NCBI GenBank assembly: GCA_024642765.1
Contig: JAHEAM010000293.1
Span: forward strand, 1 to 5,410
Source: Planctomycetaceae bacterium
Lineage (GTDB): Bacteria; Planctomycetota; Planctomycetia; Pirellulales; Pirellulaceae
Direction: 5' to 3'
DNA length: 5,410 nt
Below are positions 1-5,410 of the stretch, one piece after another. The notes under the pieces are model-generated. The model searched no databases, was not told where the DNA came from, and saw nothing but the letters and a program-made list of their open reading frames with translations. Position 1 is the stretch's first letter. Every line of letters starts with the position of its first letter. Position numbers and translations under genes: made by a program.

Positions 1-737
1 GTGCGAATGCTCTTCCCTCGCTTCAGGCCAGGAGTGTCGATCGCCACCATTGCTCGCCCATCGATTTCGAAGCGCACATCGATGCTATCCCGTGTCGTCC
101 CAGCGATTTCACTGACGATCATTCGTGGGCTGTTGGTGAGGGTGTTGATGAACGTGCTTTTTCCAACATTGCGGCGGCCGACGACCGCGATTTTCATGTC
201 GGGTTCGGCCAACGCATCCTCGTCGTCGGCGTCAATTTTTTCAGGCAGACTCGACTCGATGGCTTCCAAAAGTGATTCTTTGTGGCGATTGTTTTTTGCG
301 CTCACGGCAATAGGTTCACCCAGCCCCAAGCGGAAGAACTCTTGTGCAGCAAGTTCCCAATTCTCGCCATCGCATTTGTTGGCGACCAGAACAACGGGTT
401 TGCCGAGAGCTCGCAAGCGGTGTGCCACTGTTTCATCGAGGTTGGTCATGCCATCGCGAGCATCGACCACAAACAGCAACAGGTCCGCGATTTGGATGCC
501 TTGTTGAATTTGGTCTTCGATTTCTTGGTCGAGTTGATCGACGTCGTTAATGCCGATACCGCCAGTGTCGATGATTTCGAAATAGCGATCGTTGCCCTTG
601 AGCAGATAGGTCATACGGTCGCGCGTTACGCCGGCCGTGCTGTCGACGATCGCCAGGCGCACCCCAGCCAGCCAGTTAAAGATACTGGATTTGCCAACGT
701 TGGGACGACCGACAATTGCGACTTTAGCTACAGACAT
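1..737 (-). CDS. der: Ribosome-assembly GTPase Der (EngA), N-terminal 245 residues, cut by window edge
   Basis: Der is a cytoplasmic tandem-domain GTPase needed for maturation of the 50S ribosomal subunit. Seen in the translation: first G domain with G1 GRPNVGKS (residues 10-17), G2 Thr38 in VTRDR, G3 DTGG (57-60), G4 NKCD (120-123) and G5 SAK (146-148). An acidic linker follows (about 168-180), then the second G domain with G1 GRRNVGKS (187-194), G2 TTRD (214-217) and G3 DTPG (234-237). Two P-loops in one chain are diagnostic of Der. The remaining second G domain and the KH-like C-terminal domain lie beyond position 1; family members are usually about 430-500 residues. The ATG at 735-737 is chosen because the P-loop begins ten residues later, as is usual. 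No Shine-Dalgarno sequence precedes it. The second P-loop has Arg where the first has Pro, which I recall as common in planctomycetes. Transcribed divergently from the glycosylase gene. Confidence 0.97.
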   Translation of the reverse strand, partial: MSVAKVAIVGRPNVGKSSIFNWLAGVRLAIVDSTAGVTRDRMTYLLKGNDRYFEIIDTGGIGINDVDQLDQEIEDQIQQGIQIADLLLFVVDARDGMTNLDETVAHRLRALGKPVVLVANKCDGENWELAAQEFFRLGLGEPIAVSAKNNRHKESLLEAIESSLPEKIDADDEDALAEPDMKIAVVGRRNVGKSTFINTLTNSPRMIVSEIAGTTRDSIDVRFEIDGRAMVAIDTPGLKRGKSIR

Positions 738-1018
738 GTTGATTTTGATTCGGAAATTACTTTTGATCGGGCCGCGTGCGACTGCCACGGGCTGGGAAGT
801 TTGGCTCGTGGATCGAGAGATTGCCTGCATTCGATTCAAAACCGAGCGGGCAATGGTTACCAAACTACGAGAATGGCAAGTCTGTTTGGCTTGCCCACAG
901 TTTAATCGTCCCGTTTTCCAGGCGTTTCGTCGAGGGGCAAACCCTAGAATTCTGCCGAGAATTCCCGTTTAATACAGTTAATTGAACAACGGCCGAACCC
1001 CTTTGATGAAAACCGATC
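738..1018. other. Divergent intergenic region between der and the uracil-DNA glycosylase gene
   Basis: This 281-base stretch must hold the promoters for two genes that point away from each other. I see no supportable gene in it; open frames here are extensions of antisense frames over der. Toward the glycosylase there is a TAGAAT hexamer at 945-950, which matches the sigma-70 -10 consensus at five of six positions, but no convincing -35 lies 16-18 bases upstream. The same hexamer overlaps the palindrome AGAATTCT (946-953), and AGAATTC recurs at 958-964, twelve bases on. An AT-rich stretch near 968-984 is another candidate promoter element. Neither gene start has a recognisable Shine-Dalgarno sequence. 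Confidence 0.6.
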
Positions 1019-1888
1019 ATGGACCGAGAGCAACTCACGCGGATTCTGAAGCAGCAATTGTCGTCATGGAATTACTTGGGTGTGACGCATTTTCCACGGC
1101 CAAACCAAGCGTTCAGTTACGATTTCTTGGAGGAAAGTCGTTTGGACTTGCCGCCCAACGGCGCCACTTTGGTTCGTGAAAACGCGACTCCGGCTGCCGC
1201 CCGGCCAACTGCACCTCTTCCCCAAAAAGCACCTCTGCAATCGACACCGAAAAGGTCTGCCCCGCTGGCACCTCCATCGAGTTGTGTTGATGTCAGGCCG
1301 TATGTGTCAGAAATGAGTGCCGATCTGCGAGCAGCAGAGCTGTCAAATCTGTCCGTTCAAGTTGCTGCGTGTAGCCGTTGCGACATCCTTTCTAAGTGCC
1401 GAAAGCAAACTGTTTTTGGTGTCGGATCAACGACGGCGAGGCTTTGCTTTTTAGGTGAGGCCCCTGGAGCCGACGAAGATCGTCTTGGCGAACCGTTTGT
1501 TGGGGCAGCGGGTCAATTGCTGGATCGAATTTTGGAAGCCTGTCATTTGTCGCGCAACGACGTTTATATTTTGAACACCATCAAGTGCCGTCCGCCACAA
1601 AACCGCACTCCCGCTGAAATCGAGCAAGCCAACTGTTGGGACTACGCCGAACAACAACTAGAGATTTTGCAGCCGGAATTTATTTGTTGTTTGGGACGCG
1701 TTGCGGCACAGGCTCTTTTGAAAACGGACCTTGCCATCGGGCGCTTGCGCGGTGCGTTTCACCAATACCGAGGCAGCAAAGTCATAGTGACCTATCATCC
1801 CGCCTATTTATTGCGAACTCCCTCAGCGAAAAAGCAAACTTGGGACGACATGAAAATGCTTATGAACGAGATGGGAAATCCTGTCTGA
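1019..1888 (+). CDS. udg: Family 4 (Fe-S) uracil-DNA glycosylase with long N-terminal extension
   Basis: Removes uracil from DNA (from cytosine deamination or dUTP incorporation), starting base excision repair in the cytoplasm. The catalytic domain covers about residues 112-289. Seen: motif A GEAPGADED (146-154) and EPFVGAAGQLLD (158-169), the KCRPPQNRTP block (189-198), and the HPAYLLR motif (260-266). Cys118, Cys121, Cys190 and Cys206 match the four [4Fe-4S] ligands known for family 4 enzymes (CxxC near the domain start, Cys before RPP, and a Cys about 16 residues later). Cys127 is an additional cysteine. GEAPG plus HPAYLLR separates this from family 1 Ung. Residues 1-111 are an extension. 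The first 35 or so (LTRILKQQL, LGVTHFPRP) look ordered and residues 57-88 are rich in Pro, Ala, Lys and Ser and probably disordered. Classical family 4 proteins are about 200-220 residues, so 289 is long. The ATG at 1019 has no Shine-Dalgarno and no better in-frame start upstream. It converges on the TIM-barrel gene. Confidence 0.93.
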   Translation: MDREQLTRILKQQLSSWNYLGVTHFPRPNQAFSYDFLEESRLDLPPNGATLVRENATPAAARPTAPLPQKAPLQSTPKRSAPLAPPSSCVDVRPYVSEMSADLRAAELSNLSVQVAACSRCDILSKCRKQTVFGVGSTTARLCFLGEAPGADEDRLGEPFVGAAGQLLDRILEACHLSRNDVYILNTIKCRPPQNRTPAEIEQANCWDYAEQQLEILQPEFICCLGRVAAQALLKTDLAIGRLRGAFHQYRGSKVIVTYHPAYLLRTPSAKKQTWDDMKMLMNEMGNPV

Positions 1889-1895
1889 ACGCCGC

Positions 1896-2020
1896 GTGAG
1901 CCGAAGGTCGTTAGTCCTCGGGTCGAAGTGCCCGAGATACTAAAATTGATTCGCGAGGCCAATCGTCTTTCAACCGAGGCCTTACGGCTTTCGGCTCACT
2001 AGGTTTAACCGAGGACTAGG
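1896..2020. repeat. Imperfect intergenic palindromic repeat between convergent genes
   Basis: A left arm at 1896-1921 and a right arm at 1974-1999 form an imperfect 26-bp stem. The outer ten bases, GTGAGCCGAA (1896-1905) and TTCGGCTCAC (1990-1999), pair perfectly. Of the inner 16 positions, 12 are Watson-Crick and two more could be G-U in RNA. A further copy of the inner sequence, CCGAGGACTA at 2009-2018, is also perfectly complementary to 1912-1921. A short hairpin, CTCGGG (1917-1922) with CCCGAG (1931-1936), has an eight-base loop. It starts eight bases after the glycosylase stop codon and ends 15 bases before the stop of the opposing gene. It may act as a bidirectional terminator, though no strong T-tract follows either arm. 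I recall GTGAGCC/GGCTCAC-bounded intergenic repeats in Pirellulaceae genomes, but copy number cannot be tested here. Confidence 0.7.
1917..1936 (+). terminator. Possible terminator hairpin after the glycosylase gene
   Basis: A perfect six-base-pair stem, CTCGGG with CCCGAG, encloses the eight-base loop TCGAAGTG, and its first base lies 29 bases after the glycosylase stop codon. There is no T-tract directly after the stem; only TACTAAAATT follows. It is therefore at best a weak intrinsic terminator, and it competes with the longer stem formed by the surrounding repeat. Confidence 0.3.
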
Positions 2021-2034
2021 ATTGCATCAGGTTT

Positions 2035-3051
2035 TTAGTTCCAGCCGTGGGCATCGCGGACTTTGATCATCAGCGCGAGGATAGTGTTCCACGTTTCGGG
2101 CTGCAGTAATGTTGCGTTTGGAAACATGCAACCGTCCCAGCAAATATGGTTGATGCCGCGACTTGCTGCGTCCTTGAGCCAATAGCCTGAGCAAGCAACC
2201 ACATCGAGTTTTCCGTTGGGATCATTTGCTGGGCAATGGCGTCCCGTTTTGTCGTGCGAGCCGGTGCCGTGAACCGAGCCATCGTTTTGTGCGACATGGA
2301 AATCGATCGTCCAAGGTCGCAACGCGTCAGTCATCTTTTGGTAGGCGCCCCAAAATTCTTTGTCGGTGTAGCCTTCGTGCAAAAGAGCATGGCTCGGCGC
2401 GTTGTAGCCCAAAAGATACAGGTAGGTGTGCGCAAGATCAGCCTGAAATCCGACAACACCCGGCATGTTGACCATTTGCAGCAGCTCTAGCATGTCTCCC
2501 CAGCTGTGCATGCCACCCCAGCAAATTTCACCTTCAGCCGCCAATCGTTCGCCGTAATTCTTGGCGACCTCGCCAGCTCGGCGAAACGTTGCAGCGATTT
2601 GGCGTTGATTTTCAATTGGGTTCTCTGCCCAAGCAGCGGCTCCCGACGCCGAATCGATTCGCACGATACCGTATTTGCGAATTCCGAGTTCGCGTAAGCG
2701 TGATGCGATTCGACAAGCCTTGTCGACGGCCTCGACAAACTTGTCTTGCTTCGCTGCGTCACCCATCGCACAGCCTTCGAACCAAATCGGTGCGACAACA
2801 CTGCCAACGTTAAACCCGTAGCTGCTGATTTTTTCGGCAAGCTTCTTGATCCCCTCGTCGTCGATGTCAATGTTGACATGTGGGTCGTACAAAAAGAGAT
2901 CAACGCCGTCAAATCGTTGGCCGTCAATCTCTGCTGCAGCCGTCAACTTCAGCATTGTGTCGAGATCGATGGCTGGCTCTTCGGCATCAGGGCCTTTTCC
3001 GACTAGGCCTGGCCACATTGCGTTGTGCAGCTTGGGTAAAGTGAAACTCAT
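2035..3051 (-). CDS. Xylose-isomerase-like TIM-barrel protein (sugar isomerase/epimerase superfamily)
   Basis: A 338-residue protein of the AP-endonuclease-2/xylose-isomerase-like TIM-barrel superfamily, whose members use a divalent metal to isomerise or epimerise sugars and related polyols. Seen: GVDLFLYDPHVNI near strand two (49-61); GSVVAPIWFEG (83-93); EGEICWGGMHSWGD (173-186) with Glu173/Glu175 and His182; GFQADLAHTYLY (201-212) with Asp205 and His208; IDFHVAQNDGSVHG (249-262) with His252 and His261; and HICWDGCMFPN (302-312) with Asp306. These acidic and His residues at barrel strand ends are the likely metal and catalytic ligands, by analogy. No signal peptide, so cytoplasmic. The ATG at 3049-3051 is chosen because AAGGA lies eight bases upstream. 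A longer frame beginning at TTG 3111 would add 20 non-conserved residues and lacks support. It follows the cupin gene by 96 bases on the same strand, probably as an operon. The exact reaction is unknown; endonuclease IV is unlikely because that family's signature motifs are missing. Confidence 0.85.
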   Translation of the reverse strand: MSFTLPKLHNAMWPGLVGKGPDAEEPAIDLDTMLKLTAAAEIDGQRFDGVDLFLYDPHVNIDIDDEGIKKLAEKISSYGFNVGSVVAPIWFEGCAMGDAAKQDKFVEAVDKACRIASRLRELGIRKYGIVRIDSASGAAAWAENPIENQRQIAATFRRAGEVAKNYGERLAAEGEICWGGMHSWGDMLELLQMVNMPGVVGFQADLAHTYLYLLGYNAPSHALLHEGYTDKEFWGAYQKMTDALRPWTIDFHVAQNDGSVHGTGSHDKTGRHCPANDPNGKLDVVACSGYWLKDAASRGINHICWDGCMFPNATLLQPETWNTILALMIKVRDAHGWN

Positions 3052-3059
3052 CTTGTTAA

Positions 3060-3064
3060 TCCTT
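3060..3064 (-). promoter_or_regulatory. Shine-Dalgarno AAGGA deciding the TIM-barrel start
   Basis: On the minus strand AAGGA lies with eight bases between it and the ATG at 3051. It is the only clear ribosome binding site in the window; the other gene starts have none. It favours the 338-residue form of the TIM-barrel protein over a longer TTG-initiated form. Confidence 0.7.
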
Positions 3065-3073
3065 GTATCTTTA

Positions 3074-3101
3074 ATGCAGTGTTTAAATTTAAAGTCTGCA
3101 T
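3074..3101. promoter_or_regulatory. 28-bp dyad upstream of the TIM-barrel gene, candidate operator
   Basis: ATGCAG (3074-3079) and CTGCAT (3096-3101) are perfect inverted copies around TTTAAATTTAAA (3082-3093), which is itself a palindrome. Only two base pairs, at 3080/3095 and 3081/3094, break the symmetry, so 24 of 28 positions are symmetric. It sits 22 bases upstream of the TIM-barrel ATG, just before its ribosome binding site, in the gap after the cupin gene. An AT-rich core with conserved outer half-sites suits binding by a dimeric regulator at an internal promoter. As RNA it would give only a six-pair stem with a 16-base loop, so a terminator is less likely. No regulator gene is in view. 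Confidence 0.45.
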
Positions 3102-3147
3102 CCGAACCCAAAGTTGTCCGCTTGCAGTCGCTTCGATATTGAGTTTA

Positions 3148-4392
3148 TCAACTATTGGCTGCGCCAATTTCAGGATAAGTGCCGAAAACATCTGGTCCAA
3201 AGTAGCGTAAACCAACGAGCGGTTCTGAGCCCGTATTCGTGATTTTAGTGCCTTGCGTTGCAGCGGTATGCGATATGAAAACTTCGTCTTCAGTCAGTTC
3301 GCCAAAACGAATCAACGTCGGTGTTTGCAAATGCAACTTGCCGATGGTGCCGGTACCTGAGACGGTTACCCAACCACTTGCGCCGGGATCTTGCAACGTA
3401 CATGCTGCGCCAGGTTGCAGTGTTAGTTCTTTGGCCGAAAACAATTGTTTGCCGTTTACCCTGCCATACACAATCCAACGATCGATCCATCCATCGCCTT
3501 GATCGGCTACGATCGGCTCGATGAAATTGTTTTTCTTGAACTCCGGATCAACGTTCTTTTCCCAGTCGAGTTGTCCGATGATAAAGTCCAAATCATTGTG
3601 TTTTTCGGGAGGCATGTCTTTGACGAGCAAGGTCCAGGGAACATAGCGGCCTTCGACGATGTTTTGAAACATGCCGAAAACGTCGCTGCCCCATTGTGGC
3701 TCATAGGTACAGAGTGAGCCGGGGGCGTGCAGAACGCCAGGCGGAATCAGCCATCCGGTGCCGCGTTGCAAACGATAGGCCTTGGAGAGATCCAAGATCC
3801 CGTTATCGCCAGCGTTCCAGTTGGCTAGGCACTTACGCAAGTCGTCTTTGGTAGTGCCCGGTTCAAGCCCCATGAACGTATATGGGAAATGATTGTCACA
3901 ATTGTTGTATTGCGGAGGAAAGTAATACGATTCCGGTTTGCCGTCTTGGCCAACAAGTTTCGCGTCGGAATCGCTTTGGTGCATGTGATGTGGGATCGGT
4001 CCCATATTGTCGAAGAATTTCGAATAGACTGGCCAACGTTGATAGGTCGTCCACATCGGAGCTCCGATCAACGCCTCGCCCATTTCCGCAATAGCGTCTC
4101 GCAATAGGAACTGGCTATTCTCAAATCGACAAAAGCTCAAGCCCTCATGCCATTGGCGATTCTCGTTGGAGGCCTCGGTCGTACTGGCGAACCAGCGTTC
4201 GTCAATGCCGCCGCGCTCCGCCCCCAGCGCATAATAGTCGTCCGGATGAAGGCGGATTCTTTTTCCAGGATGCAAAAAACTGCGAGGAACCCAAGTTGGC
4301 GTCAAACGCAAGAGACCCTCGCCAGCATTCAAAGCAGCATCGAGAGTCGAACGAACATTTTCTAAGGTCTTCAGATCCGAAACTTTTTTCAT
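3148..4392 (-). CDS. Cupin protein related to class I mannose-6-phosphate isomerase
   Basis: A 414-residue protein resembling the PMI-like cupin family, metal enzymes that interconvert aldose and ketose (phospho)sugars. Seen: an N-terminal segment WVPRSFLHPGKRIRLHPDDYYALGAERGGIDERWF (34-68); the main cupin with GPIPHHMHQSD (131-141), giving His135, His136 and His138, then Glu154 in KPESYYFPPQ; and GTGWLIPPGVLHAPGSL (211-227), giving His222. His-x-His, Glu and a late His are the usual metal ligands of type I PMI cupins. A second, C-terminal beta domain (about 319-399) has cupin-like spacing (LQPGAACTL, VSGTGTIG) but lacks metal-binding histidines apart from one outside the motif, so it is probably structural. 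No signal peptide. The ATG at 4390-4392 is preferred; a TTG at 4452 would add a poorly supported 20-residue leader. Neither has a clear Shine-Dalgarno. It is first in a probable two-gene operon with the TIM-barrel gene. The substrate is unknown, and true PMI activity is not established. Confidence 0.82.
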   Translation of the reverse strand: MKKVSDLKTLENVRSTLDAALNAGEGLLRLTPTWVPRSFLHPGKRIRLHPDDYYALGAERGGIDERWFASTTEASNENRQWHEGLSFCRFENSQFLLRDAIAEMGEALIGAPMWTTYQRWPVYSKFFDNMGPIPHHMHQSDSDAKLVGQDGKPESYYFPPQYNNCDNHFPYTFMGLEPGTTKDDLRKCLANWNAGDNGILDLSKAYRLQRGTGWLIPPGVLHAPGSLCTYEPQWGSDVFGMFQNIVEGRYVPWTLLVKDMPPEKHNDLDFIIGQLDWEKNVDPEFKKNNFIEPIVADQGDGWIDRWIVYGRVNGKQLFSAKELTLQPGAACTLQDPGASGWVTVSGTGTIGKLHLQTPTLIRFGELTEDEVFISHTAATQGTKITNTGSEPLVGLRYFGPDVFGTYPEIGAANS

Positions 4393-4817
4393 AGACGATT
4401 TTTGACTGTAGGTGACATGGATGTTTGTTAAAACGAGTGCAAGGGCTTTCAAGTTTAGCGAATGTTTGGCAGTAAAAGAGCGTAGGAGTCCCTGGTGCCC
4501 AACTAACTAACCCTAAAAACAAGAAATAGCTCAACCCTAGTTGTACGGCGTTTCGAATTTGCGTTCAACTAAGCACTGGTTCCCGAAATAAACGACAAGT
4601 TTTTTTAGGGAGGTTGAGGCTCCGGCCGAAACGAAAACAAACTTACGGTCTCGGCAGTTTACCAAAGGAACCAGTTCAGGAAGTTAGTCTGGGACAGATC
4701 CTTAGCTCGGCGAAACGGTTGACGGCAATTGCCCCACCCTTTCGTGCGGAGCGACAAGGTTGCAAAATGGGCCCATATGGCTAGTTCTTATTTCAAATTT
4801 TTTCAGCATGGCGACCG
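4393..4817. other. Divergent intergenic region between the cupin and DUF4432 genes
   Basis: This 425-base stretch separates two divergent sugar genes and should carry both promoters. I see no supportable gene. On the minus strand, TTGAAA and TAACAA spaced by 16 bases (about 4427-4454) are a poor candidate promoter for the cupin gene. On the plus strand TTGACG at about 4720 resembles a -35 box, but no good -10 follows at 16-18 bases. A run of seven Ts lies at 4600-4606. ACTGGTTCC (4575-4583) and GGAACCAGT (4667-4675) are perfect inverted nine-mers 83 bases apart, a match that could arise by chance in a region this long. AACCCTA occurs twice, at about 4509 and 4533. Confidence 0.5.
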
Positions 4818-5410
4818 ATGATGCCCCAAGAAACCCTGACGTTGATCGACCAAAATTCATTAGGCGTTTCTTTTCCGCAGCGGCACCAGTTGGGCGGTTT
4901 CCAAATCGATTTTTTTCAGGGCACTGAGGGTAAGTCGGCAGGTGTTTGGCAGCTCCATGTGTCTGCAAACGGTTGGAGTTCGACTTGGGTTCCGACACGT
5001 GGAATGGGCTTGGCCCAGGTCGACGTTGGCGGTTTCCCTTTCGGTTGGCAGTCGCCAGTTCGAGGCCCCGTGCATCCGCAATGGGTGCCAGTGTTTGAGC
5101 CAAGTGGTCTTGGGTGGCTCGATGGATTTGATGAGTTGCTGGTTCGCTGCGGCGTGACGAGTAATGGTGCACCACAATTTAACGAGCAACATCAATTGGA
5201 GTTGCCGCTCCACGGTCGAATCGCAAACCTTCCGGCAGAGTTTTTGTCGCTTCAATTGGATAAGGACGGGAGGCTGGTAATTCAAGCTGAAGTCTACGAA
5301 ACGCGATTTCATTTCGATAAGTGGAATTTGACTACGATCTTGAAACTTGATGTGGATCGACCGCGAATTGAAGTGACAGACAAAGTGACGAATCTGGCAG
5401 GCACTCGGCG
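4818..5410 (+). CDS. DUF4432 / aldose-1-epimerase-like protein, N-terminal 197 residues, cut by window edge
   Basis: An open frame from the ATG at 4818 (a second ATG follows directly at 4821) to the end of the window without a stop codon. The translation resembles the DUF4432 family, which belongs to the galactose-mutarotase-like beta-sandwich superfamily. Seen: VPTRGMGLAQVDVGGFPFGWQSPVRGPVHP (58-87), SGLGWLDGFDELLVRCG (96-112), SNGAP (115-119), LHGRIANLPA (131-140), YETRF (160-164) and VTDKVTNL (186-193). His132 in LHGR is the likely counterpart of the catalytic His of mutarotases; the catalytic Glu expected near the C-terminus is outside the window. Family members are about 300-400 residues. 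No signal peptide and no Shine-Dalgarno. An in-frame TAG at 4782-4784 and no earlier start codon fix the start at 4818 or 4821. Divergent from the cupin/TIM-barrel pair, which suggests shared work on a sugar. The substrate and true epimerase activity are unknown. Confidence 0.85.
   Translation, partial: MMPQETLTLIDQNSLGVSFPQRHQLGGFQIDFFQGTEGKSAGVWQLHVSANGWSSTWVPTRGMGLAQVDVGGFPFGWQSPVRGPVHPQWVPVFEPSGLGWLDGFDELLVRCGVTSNGAPQFNEQHQLELPLHGRIANLPAEFLSLQLDKDGRLVIQAEVYETRFHFDKWNLTTILKLDVDRPRIEVTDKVTNLAGTR

Noticed and set aside
1..905. Long plus-strand open frames opposite der
   Set aside because: The minus strand encodes an intact Der GTPase with all expected GTPase motifs, so these frames are antisense shadows with no recognisable domains.
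1896..2020. CRISPR array or tRNA-like element in the convergent gap
   Set aside because: There are no regularly spaced direct repeats with unique spacers, and the pairing pattern does not form a cloverleaf.
2487..2927. A 146-codon minus-strand frame inside the TIM-barrel gene
   Set aside because: It is an alternate frame of the same strand across the conserved isomerase-like coding sequence and has no domain signal.
3052..3111. Longer TIM-barrel protein starting at TTG 3111
   Set aside because: It reads through the 28-bp dyad, adds non-conserved residues, and the ATG at 3051 has a well-spaced AAGGA.
4393..4452. Longer cupin protein starting at TTG 4452, with a hydrophobic start that could suggest a signal peptide
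   Set aside because: The added 20 residues have only a short hydrophobic run, no cleavage site and no ribosome binding site. The ATG at 4392 gives a cytoplasmic protein that fits the family.
4575..4675. Nine-base inverted repeat ACTGGTTCC/GGAACCAGT as possible mobile-element ends
   Set aside because: No transposase frame or flanking target duplication lies between or beside the copies, and one perfect nine-mer pair in a 425-base region is within chance.
4614..4784. TTG-initiated plus-strand frame of about 56 codons after a GGGAGG sequence
   Set aside because: The GGGAGG abuts the TTG with no spacer, so it cannot serve as its ribosome binding site, and the peptide matches nothing I recognise.
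4702..5312. Minus-strand open frames of about 150 codons opposite the right-hand gene
   Set aside because: The plus strand reads as a clear DUF4432 protein from 4818; the antisense translations are low-complexity and match no family I recognise.

Overview
The window looks like chromosomal DNA of a planctomycete, most likely from the Pirellulaceae (Rhodopirellula/Blastopirellula relatives). This rests on protein features recognised from memory, not on a search: the Der-type GTPase has a GRRNVGKS second P-loop and a DTPG-LKRGKSIR stretch, the family 4 uracil-DNA glycosylase carries a long Pro/Ala-rich N-terminal extension, and sugar-isomerase-like proteins cluster together. Intergenic palindromic repeats and mostly absent Shine-Dalgarno sequences fit as well. 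Base composition is near balanced, and no mobile-element gene, tRNA, rRNA or CRISPR array is visible.

Layout: (1) 1-737, minus strand, the first 245 residues of the GTPase Der (EngA), whose C-terminal part lies beyond the left edge. (2) 738-1018, a divergent intergenic region. (3) 1019-1888, plus strand, a complete family 4 uracil-DNA glycosylase with four candidate Fe-S cysteines. (4) 1889-2034, a gap between convergent genes, filled by an imperfect inverted repeat whose arms can pair in several mutually exclusive ways. (5) 2035-3051, minus strand, a xylose-isomerase-like TIM-barrel protein. (6) 3148-4392, minus strand, a mannose-6-phosphate-isomerase-like cupin protein, probably in one operon with and upstream of the TIM-barrel gene. 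The 96-base gap between them holds a 28-bp dyad and a clear AAGGA ribosome binding site. (7) 4393-4817, a divergent intergenic region without a supportable gene. (8) 4818-5410, plus strand, the first 197 residues of a DUF4432 (aldose-1-epimerase-like) protein that runs off the right edge.

The left half is housekeeping (ribosome assembly, DNA repair). The right half brings together three unrelated folds that usually act on sugars: a TIM-barrel isomerase/epimerase, a cupin isomerase and a mutarotase-like protein. Together they look like a small sugar-interconversion module whose substrate cannot be read from the sequence. No kinase, transporter or regulator is inside the window. I see no clear sign of a wholly new system. 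The least explained items are the dyad between the two minus-strand sugar genes, the repeat at 1896-2020 and the unknown substrate of the module.
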